27,048 bases of DNA from Mesostigma viride (taxonomy: Eukaryota; Streptophyta; Mesostigmatophyceae; Mesostigmatales; Mesostigmataceae): NCBI GenBank assembly GCA_009746045.1, contig RPFO01000949.1, positions 1 through 27,048 of the forward strand, written 5' to 3'. The notes beneath the pieces are model-generated. The model made no database searches, was not told the DNA's origin, and was given only the letters and a program-made list of their open reading frames with translations. Both the position numbers and the translations under genes were made by a program. Shown piece by piece: positions 1-7,622 of this stretch (position 1 is its first letter; each line of letters opens with the position of its first letter).

Positions 1-588
1 GTGAAGTCTAAATACCCTCTACCTCGTATTGATGATATATTTAACAAAGTTAAAGGTTCTACCTGTTTCACAGTACTAGATTGTGCGGATGGTTTTTGGC
101 AACTACGTATAGCTCCTGAGGATTGCCACAAAACCGCCTTTGCTACCCCTTTTGGGCACTATCAGTTTAGAGTAGCGGCTATGGGACTCTGTAACTCTCC
201 TGCCTCTTTCCAGATGTTAATGAATGAAGTGCTTAGACCTGTTATGGGAAATTCCCACCTTCCTCAAGTGTCCTCTGATTTAAAGGATCCTTCCTTCTCC
301 TCTGTTTCCTTATCTGAGCATGACCGTTCTTGTGCTCAAGCTTACTTAGATGATATCCTTATTTATTCTCCTGATTTTGAAACGCACCTACGTGATTTAA
401 AGAAAGTACTAGAAATCATGGCTGAAAATTCTTTATGGGCGCGCCGTGCTAAAGTTCGCTCTGGTAGAAGTGTCCCCTTCTTAGGGCACGTTCTGTCAGA
501 TGCCGGGGTTGCTACCGACCCAGATAAGACTAAGTCAATTCAGGAATGGCCTACCCTACCGACGTTAAAGGTGTACGTAGTTTCCTAG
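1..588 (+). CDS. pol: Reverse transcriptase domain, element 1 (5' truncated by window)
   Basis: Copies element RNA into cDNA in the cytoplasmic particle. Visible motifs are SKYPLPRIDD, the catalytic-Asp block TVLDCADGFWQLRI, the block ATPFGHYQFRVAAMGLCNSP, and the YLDD box in AYLDDILIYS. All three catalytic aspartates are present. Between LRPVMG and AYLDD there are 30 residues, where most Ty3/gypsy RTs have only a short linker; element 2 has a 30-residue linker at the same place. The frame breaks near position 557, where a single missing base in a CCTACC context would explain why translation goes off frame and stops at 588 while RT sequence (PTDVKGVRSFLG) resumes in the next frame. The upstream start lies off the window. 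Confidence 0.93.
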   Translation: MKSKYPLPRIDDIFNKVKGSTCFTVLDCADGFWQLRIAPEDCHKTAFATPFGHYQFRVAAMGLCNSPASFQMLMNEVLRPVMGNSHLPQVSSDLKDPSFSSVSLSEHDRSCAQAYLDDILIYSPDFETHLRDLKKVLEIMAENSLWARRAKVRSGRSVPFLGHVLSDAGVATDPDKTKSIQEWPTLPTLKVYVVS

Positions 589-1421
589 GAATTGCTTCTT
601 ACTATAGGCGTTTTATCCCGCGTTTCGCAACTATAGCAGCCCCTATTAATCATCTATTAAAGAAGGATATCCCCTTTGTTTGGAGTAGTGAATGTCAGTC
701 GGCTTTTCAGTGTCTAAAATCCCTACTCCTCTCCCCTCCCGTACTCATCCTACCGGATACTACTAAACCCTTTGTTGTAGCTACAGATGCTAGCAAGGTA
801 GCTATAGGGGGCGTCCTTCTCCAGGATCAGGGTCAGGGCTTACAGCCTATTGAGTATATCTCTAGGACAATGCTTCCTGCGGAGCGTAACTATCCCGTAC
901 ACCAGCAAGAACTATTAGCTGTGGTGTATTGTTGCCACGCGTGGCAGCACTTCCTTAAAGGTGCTCAATTTGATGTTTGTCTGAATGAACCCTGTGAGCT
1001 TGATCCTTATAGATTAGTTATCCAGACAGATCACCGCCCTCTTACCCATCTTCTCTCACAACCCAACCTTACCCCTCGTCAAGCGCGCTGGATGGAGTTT
1101 TTAGCACAGTTCTCCCCTTTTAAACTTCAGTATGTTAAGGGTGTAGATAACATAGTACCAGATGCACTCTCCCGTCGTGCAGATTACTCCTTTTTCGAGG
1201 ACCTTGATGTTCTCAATACTACTCTAGTTCCTACTACTATGGGTGTAACCCCGTATGGTGAACTACCTGATGATGAATCCTATGCCTACCTCTTTCATAC
1301 AGCTGTTCGCATGCCTGATCTCCTTTCTCACGTAGGACTCTCTCTCCCGTGTGAGGCCCTTCCTGTGGTCTCGGTGGGGGGGAGGGGAAAAATAAAATTT
1401 CTATACCGCTTAGCCATATAG
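546..1421 (+). CDS. pol: RT thumb/connection and RNase H domain, element 1
   Basis: Continues RT after the frame break. DVKGVRSFLGIASYYRRFIP is the conserved Ty3/gypsy thumb region. RNase H, which removes the RNA strand of the hybrid, follows with its acidic residues in VATDASKVAIGGVL (Asp), QQELLAVVY (Glu), IQTDHRPLTHLL (Asp) and VPDALSRRADY (Asp). A stretch of about 20 residues (GAQFDVCLNEPCELDPYRLV) separates the second and third acidic blocks, where many families have only a few residues; element 2 has the same extension. The last roughly 15 residues before the stop at 1421 are off frame. A second frame break lies in the G/A-rich tract 1373-1395, after which the pol reading continues in another frame. 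Confidence 0.92.
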   Translation: MAYPTDVKGVRSFLGIASYYRRFIPRFATIAAPINHLLKKDIPFVWSSECQSAFQCLKSLLLSPPVLILPDTTKPFVVATDASKVAIGGVLLQDQGQGLQPIEYISRTMLPAERNYPVHQQELLAVVYCCHAWQHFLKGAQFDVCLNEPCELDPYRLVIQTDHRPLTHLLSQPNLTPRQARWMEFLAQFSPFKLQYVKGVDNIVPDALSRRADYSFFEDLDVLNTTLVPTTMGVTPYGELPDDESYAYLFHTAVRMPDLLSHVGLSLPCEALPVVSVGGRGKIKFLYRLAI

Positions 1422-2508
1422 CGACTAGGTCAGGAAAGTCTTATGAACACATAGTCCCTCTAGGACCTCCCCTTCTCTTTGGCAAGGCGGTAGGAGATCT
1501 CTTTAAACCTGTTCTGGATACCTCTGTAGCGATGCCTACCTCTGATCTCGAACGTCTCATTAGTAGATTTACGGCCACTGAGCCGGAAGCATTAGCTGCC
1601 ATTGCTGCCCATCCCCAACAATTAGGCAAGCATCCTTGTAAATTTGTAGGTGGATTTTTATATGTGCAGATAGCAGATTCTCCCCCTCAATGGCGCCTGT
1701 ATGTCCCTCCTATCTGTCGCTCCTCCTTGCTCTTTGAGTTGCATGACTTAGCTGCTCACCAGGGTGGTAAACGGGTACGGGACCTAGTAGCCCGCTCTTA
1801 CTACTGGCCTTCCCTTTTAAAGGATGTAGATGAGTATGTTAGAACCTGTCAATCTTGCCAGGAGATGAAACCCAACAATGTAGGACAGATAGCAGAGCCT
1901 AGGACCTTACCTGATCCCATCATGCCGTGGGACTCCATTATGATGGATTTTGTAGGACCTTTTAGGAAGAATGATAGAGGTAACGCCCAGATCCTTGTTT
2001 TTGTAGATCGTTTTACTCGTATGTGTCATCTCGTGCCGTGTCCCTTAGAACTCACCGCACGCGATTGCGCACGCCTATACCTTAATAACGTATATAGATA
2101 TCATGGTTTGAGTAGGCAGTTTATTAGTGATAAGGATAAGTTATTTACTTCTGATTTTTGGCAGCAGTTCTTCGCTGCTATCGGTACCAAGGTCACCTTC
2201 GGTACTGCCTACCACTCCTCCTCGTCTCATTTAGTAGAACGTTTGAATAGGGTAGTGGAAGAAGCTCTGCGTCACTATGTGAATGGCTCTGGGAGTGATT
2301 GGGAGGATTACCTATGTTTCAGGGTAGAGTTTTCCCTTAACAACTGCCCTCAGGCTGCGCATGGTTATACGCCCTTCTTCCTAGATACTGGTAGACAACC
2401 TCTTACCCCTACCTCTCTCTTAGCTAGTCCTTTAAGGGACAAGGATGATGTGTCCCGGGATACTGTAGAAGGTGTGCAGGCGTTATTAGTGTCTATCTAC
2501 CTGGAAAA
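1379..2508 (+). CDS. pol: Integrase: zinc-binding and catalytic core, element 1 (3' end cut by insertion)
   Basis: Joins element cDNA to host DNA. The frame is open from about 1379: the stretch KISIPLSHIATRSGKSYEHI matches the corresponding part of element 2. The H2C2 zinc finger has its histidines around HDLAAHQGG and its cysteines in CQSCQEMK. The core triad is Asp in MMDFVGPF, Asp in QFISDKDKLF and Glu in SSHLVERLNR, with 35 residues between the second Asp and the Glu. The usual HPQTDGQTE stretch before the Glu is replaced by HSSSSHLVE, as in element 2. At about 2500 the protein leaves the family pattern and runs into a palindrome-ended insertion with an early stop at 2519; the C-terminal domain resumes at about 4265. 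Confidence 0.92.
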
Positions 2509-2529
2509 AGGCCTCAATTGAGGCCTTTT
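2509..2529. repeat. Left terminal palindrome of insertion A
   Basis: The core GGCCTCAATTGAGGCC reads the same on both strands, and together with flanking A and T runs it makes a 24-base perfect palindrome (2506-2529). Repeated at the right end of the insertion. Confidence 0.85.
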
Positions 2530-2589
2530 CATAAATTGGGTGTTGCATGTAATTACAATGAGCCAACAAACTTTATTCCAAATATGAGT

Positions 2590-3290
2590 GAAGGCCATGC
2601 ATTATTATGATTGTTTCGGGGTTCCCAGCACTTAACATCAGTCATATAGCCCTAATACATATTTAATTATGATTTAATAAAACAGGTTGTCGCTGCGACG
2701 GCACCATCAACACAACATGACCATAGATACAAGCGACCAAAAGGCGTCAGTACTCAGTTCCGTCTGCATGTAACGTGTCTTTTGGACCTTACGAGGTTCC
2801 CCCACGACATGGTAAGCATGGCATGACATGGCATGCTCCCCAAGGGACCCCTCACACACACTTGCACGGCCGGGGCTGTCGCGCAGCACTGCAGGCAGCA
2901 ATAGCCTGCCATGGGTATTGCACGTAACCATGAGGAATCCAAAGCCTCTATTACAAACACGCACAAGGATCATGCATTATAATGATAGGTGTGACCTTCC
3001 AAGCGCGTAGCTTCACTCACATAGCCCCAATATCTAGGTTGTTACGGTATATTATGACAGGGGTTTGCTGCCGCGGCAGCAGATGAACAGCACATGGCAA
3101 GATATACAAGCATAACTGGACAACATTTGCACAGCCTACTAGACCTCTTAGCTTGATTTCGGGCTTTGCAAGGGTTGCCTGAGACATGGCCAGCATGGCA
3201 GGAACTGCCATGCTTCTTATGGAAAGCAAACACGTCTATAAGGCGGGGGCCAGCCGCAGAGCACTGCACGAAGTACTGTAACCTGCCTTA
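2590..3290. repeat. Diverged tandem duplication inside insertion A (period about 370)
   Basis: Landmarks recur in the same order at a spacing of about 370-375 bases: CATGCATTATTATGAT (about 2596) and CATGCATTATAATGAT (about 2972); CATAGCCCTAATA (about 2644) and CATAGCCCCAATA (about 3021); a GC-palindromic GCTGCGACGGC/GCTGCCGCGGCAGC block; ATACAAGC; then GCATGGCA-rich stretches and GCAGCACTGC/GCAGAGCACTGC. The units are strongly diverged. I see no coding function; ORFs of 60-85 codons here are not conserved between the two units. Confidence 0.55.
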
Positions 3291-4223
3291 CGTCACATCG
3301 GCACTAGGCGCCGATAGGCAGCTAAAAACTGACGATATCACAAGCAAATCGATGCCATTACCTTACTACCACCAGGACGCACTTACCTTTCACACCCCTC
3401 ACACCCGGGATCACTAGGCACGCATATGCGCTGGCGCTGAACGTGGCTGCATTAGAAAAGCTGTTCAAGCTCGGCGTTTTCAAGTTGTCCGGAAGCGATG
3501 CAGCCCGCAAATCTGGCCGGACAGACGCCCCATGCGTCGTCCATTGACGTATGAAAGCGGCTGCAGCGGCCTCACCAGCGCTGTTCGCATAATGGCGCTC
3601 CCATAGCTGGGGGCGCGCGCGCGTTTATTGTCCGCATCCCAGTTTTTCCTAGCTAAAAACACCCCTTCCTCTACCTACGGATCCACGCCAAAAGGCTCGA
3701 AAATAGCCAGTGCCCCTTTAGTCACGGCTGCCCCAACATCCCCCCCCGCCGTTCCGCTAGTCTCTTCCCAGCATATCGAAGCACCGGCCTGCTGGCAGGC
3801 GCACTATCAACGCCAATTACGCCCCAGCTGAATTTCACTAACCTGGCATTCAGCACACAAATAACGACCCCACGAATTTAGAAATTGACTTTTGACCCAT
3901 TTAGCGATCGGGCTAGCTTCACGGATAAATTATCTACCCAACGAGCTCCTTACTGGTCGAAATGATGCACGAACGTGGCCATACGGTCTATTTTACTCGA
4001 GGCCGCCATGGTCGTGCATTCGTGAAAATTCGTCGTCCGGTTGCACGAAAGTGGCCAAAATAGGTACTTTTCCACCTCACATATCTTTCAGTAACCGTCG
4101 ACCCCTGTCGACCCCAACGGGTCAGGACGCTCAGCACATATACCAGATTCGCGCCACTGGGGCCGGACGACCCATAGGACCGGTCCTTCCCGCCAAAATT
4201 ACCGTCCCCATGTGACCTTGGTG
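3291..4223. other. Interior of insertion A with nothing recognisable
   Basis: About 930 bases between the tandem duplication and the right terminal repeat. Short ORFs of up to 107 codons on both strands carry no motif I recognise, and I see no RNA gene. Confidence 0.5.
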
Positions 4224-4224
4224 A

Positions 4225-4264
4225 AAAAGGCCTCAATTGAGCCAAAAGGCCTCAATTGAGGCCT
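4225..4264. repeat. Right terminal palindrome of insertion A, one and a half copies
   Basis: A partial copy, AAAAAGGCCTCAATTGAG (4224-4241), is followed after CCA by a complete copy (4244-4264). The complete copy is the inverse complement of 2509-2529 without mismatch. Confidence 0.8.
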
Positions 4265-4672
4265 CTGGGTAAATGGACATTAGATAAGATGAAGAATGCA
4301 CACGACAACGCTATTGCAGGGTACCATAGGGCGCAGGCCAAATACCTTGCTAGGTTGCGTGCCTCATTAGATAGAAGAGCACCTGAGATAGAAATAGGAG
4401 ATTTAGTCTTAGTAGAAGGCCCCCGTGTTGGCCGCTTCGCTCATAAGTTCGAAGCTGAACTGAAAGTGAAACTTAGGCCCGCCTTCTTGGGACCCTTCCG
4501 TGTGTTGTCTAGAGTAGGTAATTTTCTGTATGAGATAGATATTGCTACCTCTTGGCAGACCCACTCTCGCACCTTTCATAGAAGCCAGCTGAAGCTCTAT
4601 CATCAGAGCACGTTCGCTGGTAGAGAATTAGCCCCTGCCCCTTTAGAGCATAACCCGGATAGTAACTGGTGA
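4265..4672 (+). CDS. pol: Integrase C-terminal domain, element 1 (resumes after insertion A)
   Basis: Begins LGKWTLDKMKNAHDNAI and aligns with element 2 from MHQAHNSAVQGY on. It contains the conserved integrase tail features GDLVLVEGP (GD-W/L-V strand), LRPAFLGPFRVL (the LxPKFxGPFxI-like block), HRSQLKLYH and PLEHNPD. The first codons have no counterpart in element 2, so a small filler or a longer linker existed at the insertion site. A one-base frame break near 4664 creates a stop at 4670-4672; the chromodomain continues in the next frame. Confidence 0.88.
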   Translation: MGKWTLDKMKNAHDNAIAGYHRAQAKYLARLRASLDRRAPEIEIGDLVLVEGPRVGRFAHKFEAELKVKLRPAFLGPFRVLSRVGNFLYEIDIATSWQTHSRTFHRSQLKLYHQSTFAGRELAPAPLEHNPDSNW

Positions 4673-4859
4673 GGTAGAGGATGAGGTAGAGGGTATCGTG
4701 GCCCATAGAGATATCAAAAAAGGCCGCGGTACCCAGCGCCAGTATAAGGTGAAGTGGATGTATGCTCGTAGTGAGGTAGATAAGGTCTGGTATACTGAGA
4801 GTGAGCTAGATGGGTGCAGTCGCCTGCTGCAGGAGTATAAAACCCTGCATAAGCTCTAG
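4665..4859 (+). CDS. pol: Chromodomain at the C-terminus of pol, element 1
   Basis: Read in the frame starting ACT GGT GAG. It opens with EVEGIVAHRD, followed by GTQRQYKVKW, a tryptophan in VWYTESEL and the C-terminal helix CSRLLQEYK, ending with a stop at 4857-4859. These are the order and spacing of a chromodomain: the EVExIL start, the YxVKW strand, the W-x-(P/T)-E block and a final LLxEY helix. In chromoviruses this domain binds modified histone tails and steers integration. Element 2 has the same module at the end of its pol. The third ORF starts only about 43 bases downstream. Confidence 0.8.
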   Translation, partial: TGEVEDEVEGIVAHRDIKKGRGTQRQYKVKWMYARSEVDKVWYTESELDGCSRLLQEYKTLHKL

Positions 4860-4902
4860 TTGTAGACCTTCTCCTCTCTTATGTTATGTCTGCTGTCGAC
4901 GG

Positions 4903-5440
4903 ATGGATGGTTGTCCCCTCCCCTCCGCAGCCGTAATGTCAGAGCCTACCCCTCCGGCTGAGAGCTCGCTGCCGTCCCCGCCCCCACCGGACCCTGAGCT
5001 GTATTTCGAGGCCCTTCCGGGCCGCTGGGTGTCGCGATCAAGTTACCCGGGTGGCGTTGTGCAGCCGGCCCTTCAGGCCCAACATGCGGGCTTAGTCAGG
5101 GCGGCCCTCTTCGGGGTCACGTGGTATGGTCCTTCCCCTGATGAGCCGCACCAGCTTGTCCTGCACGGGTTCGACGATGCCGGACACTGTTTGTTGGGGT
5201 GTGGTTCCAGCTGTCCCGCCTTGGGACAGATAGATGCGGTTCTCCGGTGCTGCCGTGTGTTCTCCTACCTCTCTACCCCTGTGGGCCGTACCTGCCTACG
5301 GGAGGTGTTCCCTTGGCTTCCGGCTGAGGGTGATGCTGAGGTAGATGAGAACCCCTGTGACCTTTTACGGGCCGTAGAATTCATGGAGATCGCTGATCAG
5401 TCGGCGGGACTAGCGGTTAGTGGTCCTGCCTTCGGGCGCC
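4903..5440 (+). CDS. Third ORF of element 1, N-terminal part (unknown function)
   Basis: I do not recognise this protein. The first ATG in a long open frame is at 4903, 43 bases after the pol stop; a second ATG at 4936 (MSEPTPP) is also possible. It begins with a Pro/Ser-rich leader. A globular-looking block follows, with FFDDAGH-like acidic and cysteine residues (GCGSSC), then RVFSYLSTPVGRTCLREVFP, LPAEG and LLRAVEFMEIAD. The same arrangement (cysteines, R-hydrophobic run-P-x-x-R, FP, LPxEG, ALxxIxxMxD) is found at the equivalent place in element 2, although identity is low. No signal peptide or clear membrane segment. Useful frame ends about 5414-5440, then shifts by one. GC content is clearly higher than in the pol just upstream. 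Confidence 0.6.
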
Positions 5441-5941
5441 CCAGCCGAGGTACATTATACTCCAGATTATTCTGCCTCGAGCGCTGCGTCCGCCTCCTCG
5501 GCGTCTGTTCCTCCCTCTCCGGTCCCGTCGTCCCCTCGGTCGACCCGGGGTGTTGCAGTAGAGCCTACCCCTTCGGGTTTGCCTGATCCTCTTTCGGCGA
5601 CGGTCTCGGCTATGCAGGCTCAGATCCAGTCCCTGGCCACGGCGTTCGGGGCCTTCCTGGCGGCCCAAGCGCAGACTCCGGCCACGCCAGGTGGGGTGTC
5701 TGTGGTGTCCGCGCCCCCTACCCCTTTGGTTGCTTCGGCACCTGTGGTTTCGCCTGCGCCCCCTACCCCTTCGGTTGCTGCGGCTCCGACACCTCCGGTT
5801 GCCTCCGTGCCTGCGGCCGACGTTCCCGCGCCTCGGCGCGAGTCTTCAGCCCCTTCGGCTGTGCCCGCCGTCGCCCCCTCTGGGCCGTCCGCTGCGCCCT
5901 CACAGCTAGCCAGTTCGTGGGTTCTTCAGCGACACGAGTGA
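5414..5941 (+). CDS. Third ORF of element 1, Pro/Ala/Ser/Val-rich middle
   Basis: Opens right after an in-frame stop at 5411 and continues the third ORF by a one-base shift. It reads GAPAEVHYTPDYSASSAAS, a short helix-like piece (SATVSAMQAQIQSLATAFGA), then many APPTP, VAS and PAAP repeats. This is an intrinsically disordered linker, so no fold is expected. Element 2 has a low-complexity stretch at the same place, but rich in Arg, Ser, Pro, Gly and Glu. A frame break near 5915-5935 is followed by FFSDTSDHPRLWEGGPPQRI in the third frame, leading to the C-terminal part. The high GC of the codons makes long open frames easy here; continuity with the blocks on each side is what supports it. Confidence 0.5.
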   Translation, partial: RLVVLPSGAPAEVHYTPDYSASSAASASSASVPPSPVPSSPRSTRGVAVEPTPSGLPDPLSATVSAMQAQIQSLATAFGAFLAAQAQTPATPGGVSVVSAPPTPLVASAPVVSPAPPTPSVAAAPTPPVASVPAADVPAPRRESSAPSAVPAVAPSGPSAAPSQLASSWVLQRHE

Positions 5942-7250
5942 TCATCCCAGGCTTTGGGAGGGTGGTCCCCCGCAGAGGATCCCGGTGCCCGACTGGAGCT
6001 TGGATGGTAACCAATCTTATGCCGGGCGGCCTGTCCCTACGGGCCCTATCTTCAATATGTGGCCTGAGGGTGCACCGGCAACGGAGACCGGCGCGCCTGC
6101 GTCGATGGCGGGTCCGTCACGGCCCTCTCTGGCTTCGGGTCCGGCGCGATCTCCTGTTTTACCAGTGCCCCCTGCGTCGGTGTCGGCTCCTGCCCCTGCG
6201 TCGGCCCCTGCTTCGGTCCCTGCTCCTTCGGCCTCGCGGTCATTGGCCGCGGTTGTTCGGTCCACCGGTCAGGATCCTCGCGTCACCCGCGCTGCCGATT
6301 CCCTCCGGGAGTTGTCCCAGGGTGATCGGGACAGGGCCCCTTCTGTGGTGCATGCGACGCCGGAGTCGCGCGACACGCCCATTCCTGGGTATGGTATGTC
6401 CGCACTCGCCTGCCGACAGTGTGACCTGCCGCGCGCCTCTGCTGAGCTTGCCATCTCCCCCATGTCCTACGGGTTCTCCCAGGTGTGTCGGGCGCCCCGG
6501 GATCGTGGCCTACCCATTGAGACTGATCGGCCTCCCTTCGACATGGTTATTTTAGCTGATCCGGTGTTCGAGGGTGAGATCCTGGTCCGGCGCGTTCTGT
6601 ATCGCTGGGCTAGGCGCCACAACGACTTGGACACCTACGGTGGGTTCCAGTGGGCTTACCCTCCACCTCTGGGCATTATGGCTTCGGATGCCCTTACAGT
6701 AGAGTTTCCTGCGGTGCCGGGTGCGGCGTACACTACGGTCCTCCAGCCCATCCTTGAGTGGGATGCCCGTCGCCCGGCGCCTATCCCGGGCCAGGGTCTA
6801 GACTCCCGCGGTCACCCTCCTCCTCGGGCCAGCGACTACCTAGAGACCTTCGGGTCGCGACAGTGTGTTCGTCGGTGGCGCTCCCGCGAGGTTCGGCACA
6901 TCCGGTTGTGGCCGTCCAACGTGGAGCCCCTGGTGGACCTGTTCTTCCCAACGGGTATGCGCCCTCGGATCCGGTACCATCGCCTCCTCCTGCGGGCCCT
7001 TTGCCTGATCGCGGTAGAGCCTTTCCTTCGCCTCTTTGCCTGTGGCTTTCTGGACTGGGCCCGTGGCCAGGTCGTCCTCACGCAGCATAGGTATTACTGG
7101 GCCTTCCTGGGCCTCTTTCCTGACGGCGTGTGGGCCGATGTTTTCCTCACTGTAGATAGGCATGACAATGTCGAGGATGTGGCCCACTACCAGGCCTACC
7201 TGGAGGTCCTGCTGGCCTCTCGTGGTACTTATCAGACGGATGGCCACTAG
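5919..7250 (+). CDS. Third ORF of element 1, C-terminal conserved domain (unknown function)
   Basis: Open frame to a stop at 7248-7250. It starts with more Pro/Ala/Ser linker (to about 6300), then a folded-looking region of roughly 300 residues rich in Arg, Trp, Tyr and Phe. It includes ILVRRVLYRWARRHNDLDTY, FQWAYPPPLGIM, RHIRLWPSNVEPLVDLFFP and, near the end, DWARGQVVLTQHRYYWAFLG followed by FPDGVW. The last segment corresponds to DWSALTLLFTHPQYLAGFLA and WPRGTW in element 2, at the same distance from the ORF end. I cannot assign it to a family. Its position between pol and the polypurine tract is where env-like genes sit, but I see no envelope hallmarks. Confidence 0.65.
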   Translation, partial: GFFSDTSDHPRLWEGGPPQRIPVPDWSLDGNQSYAGRPVPTGPIFNMWPEGAPATETGAPASMAGPSRPSLASGPARSPVLPVPPASVSAPAPASAPASVPAPSASRSLAAVVRSTGQDPRVTRAADSLRELSQGDRDRAPSVVHATPESRDTPIPGYGMSALACRQCDLPRASAELAISPMSYGFSQVCRAPRDRGLPIETDRPPFDMVILADPVFEGEILVRRVLYRWARRHNDLDTYGGFQWAYPPPLGIMASDALTVEFPAVPGAAYTTVLQPILEWDARRPAPIPGQGLDSRGHPPPRASDYLETFGSRQCVRRWRSREVRHIRLWPSNVEPLVDLFFPTGMRPRIRYHRLLLRALCLIAVEPFLRLFACGFLDWARGQVVLTQHRYYWAFLGLFPDGVWADVFLTVDRHDNVEDVAHYQAYLEVLLASRGTYQTDGH

Positions 7251-7612
7251 ATAGAGGGCCTTAGGCCCGACCTGAGGGTGTTGTCCCTCCGGTATATAGA
7301 GTCGCCCTCATATTCTGGCCAGTTGGTTGGCTGTTCTTGGTCCTTAGCGCTGATGTGTTTACTCTGTGTGTCCTGCCCAGTGCCGTCCCCCCGGCCAGGA
7401 CTCCGTTCCAGGCAGTTAGGGGAACCTACCACCAGGCTTGGTGCTGGCTAACCCTACACCACCCGGCGTGGTGGTGGAGACCGTGTGAACTATTGGTGCT
7501 TTGTATCTGGGATGGTCTATCGATTGTGTTGGTATGTGCTGGGTGCATTAGGTTTTTCCTACCCCTTTGGTTCCCTCCTCTCTGCGTAGGGAGAGGGCTC
7601 CCTACCTTTTGT
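7251..7612 (+). other. 3' untranslated region of element 1
   Basis: About 360 bases between the third ORF and the polypurine tract. A 121-codon frame (7337-7702) crosses into the LTR and is Cys/Trp/Leu-rich by composition only. No other signal seen. Confidence 0.6.
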
Positions 7613-7622
7613 GGGGGGGAGG
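7613..7622 (+). promoter_or_regulatory. Polypurine tract, element 1
   Basis: GGGGGGGAGG directly abuts the TG that begins the LTR. This is the expected place and composition for the primer of plus-strand DNA synthesis. Element 2 has a near-identical tract in the same position. Confidence 0.85.

Larger units (their letters stand above)
2509..4264. mobile_element. Palindrome-ended insertion A, no coding capacity (about 1.76 kb)
   Basis: It splits the element 1 integrase: family sequence stops at about 2504 and resumes at about 4265. Both ends carry the palindrome AGGCCTCAATTGAGGCCT followed inward by TT (2509-2529; 4244-4264 in inverse orientation), so the ends are terminal inverted repeats that are each self-complementary. 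A partial extra copy sits at 4225-4242. CTGG is found outside both ends (2501-2504, 4265-4268) and could be a short target duplication, but four extra A's separate it from the left repeat. The interior has no ORF resembling a transposase, so it looks non-autonomous. The family is not recognised. Confidence 0.7.

Noticed and set aside
2509-4264. Intron in the integrase gene
   Set aside because: No GT-AG borders at the junction; inverted palindromic ends and an internal tandem duplication point to a transposable insertion.
4903-7250. Retroviral-type envelope gene
   Set aside because: Position fits, but I see no signal peptide, cleavage site, fusion peptide or C-terminal membrane anchor in either copy.
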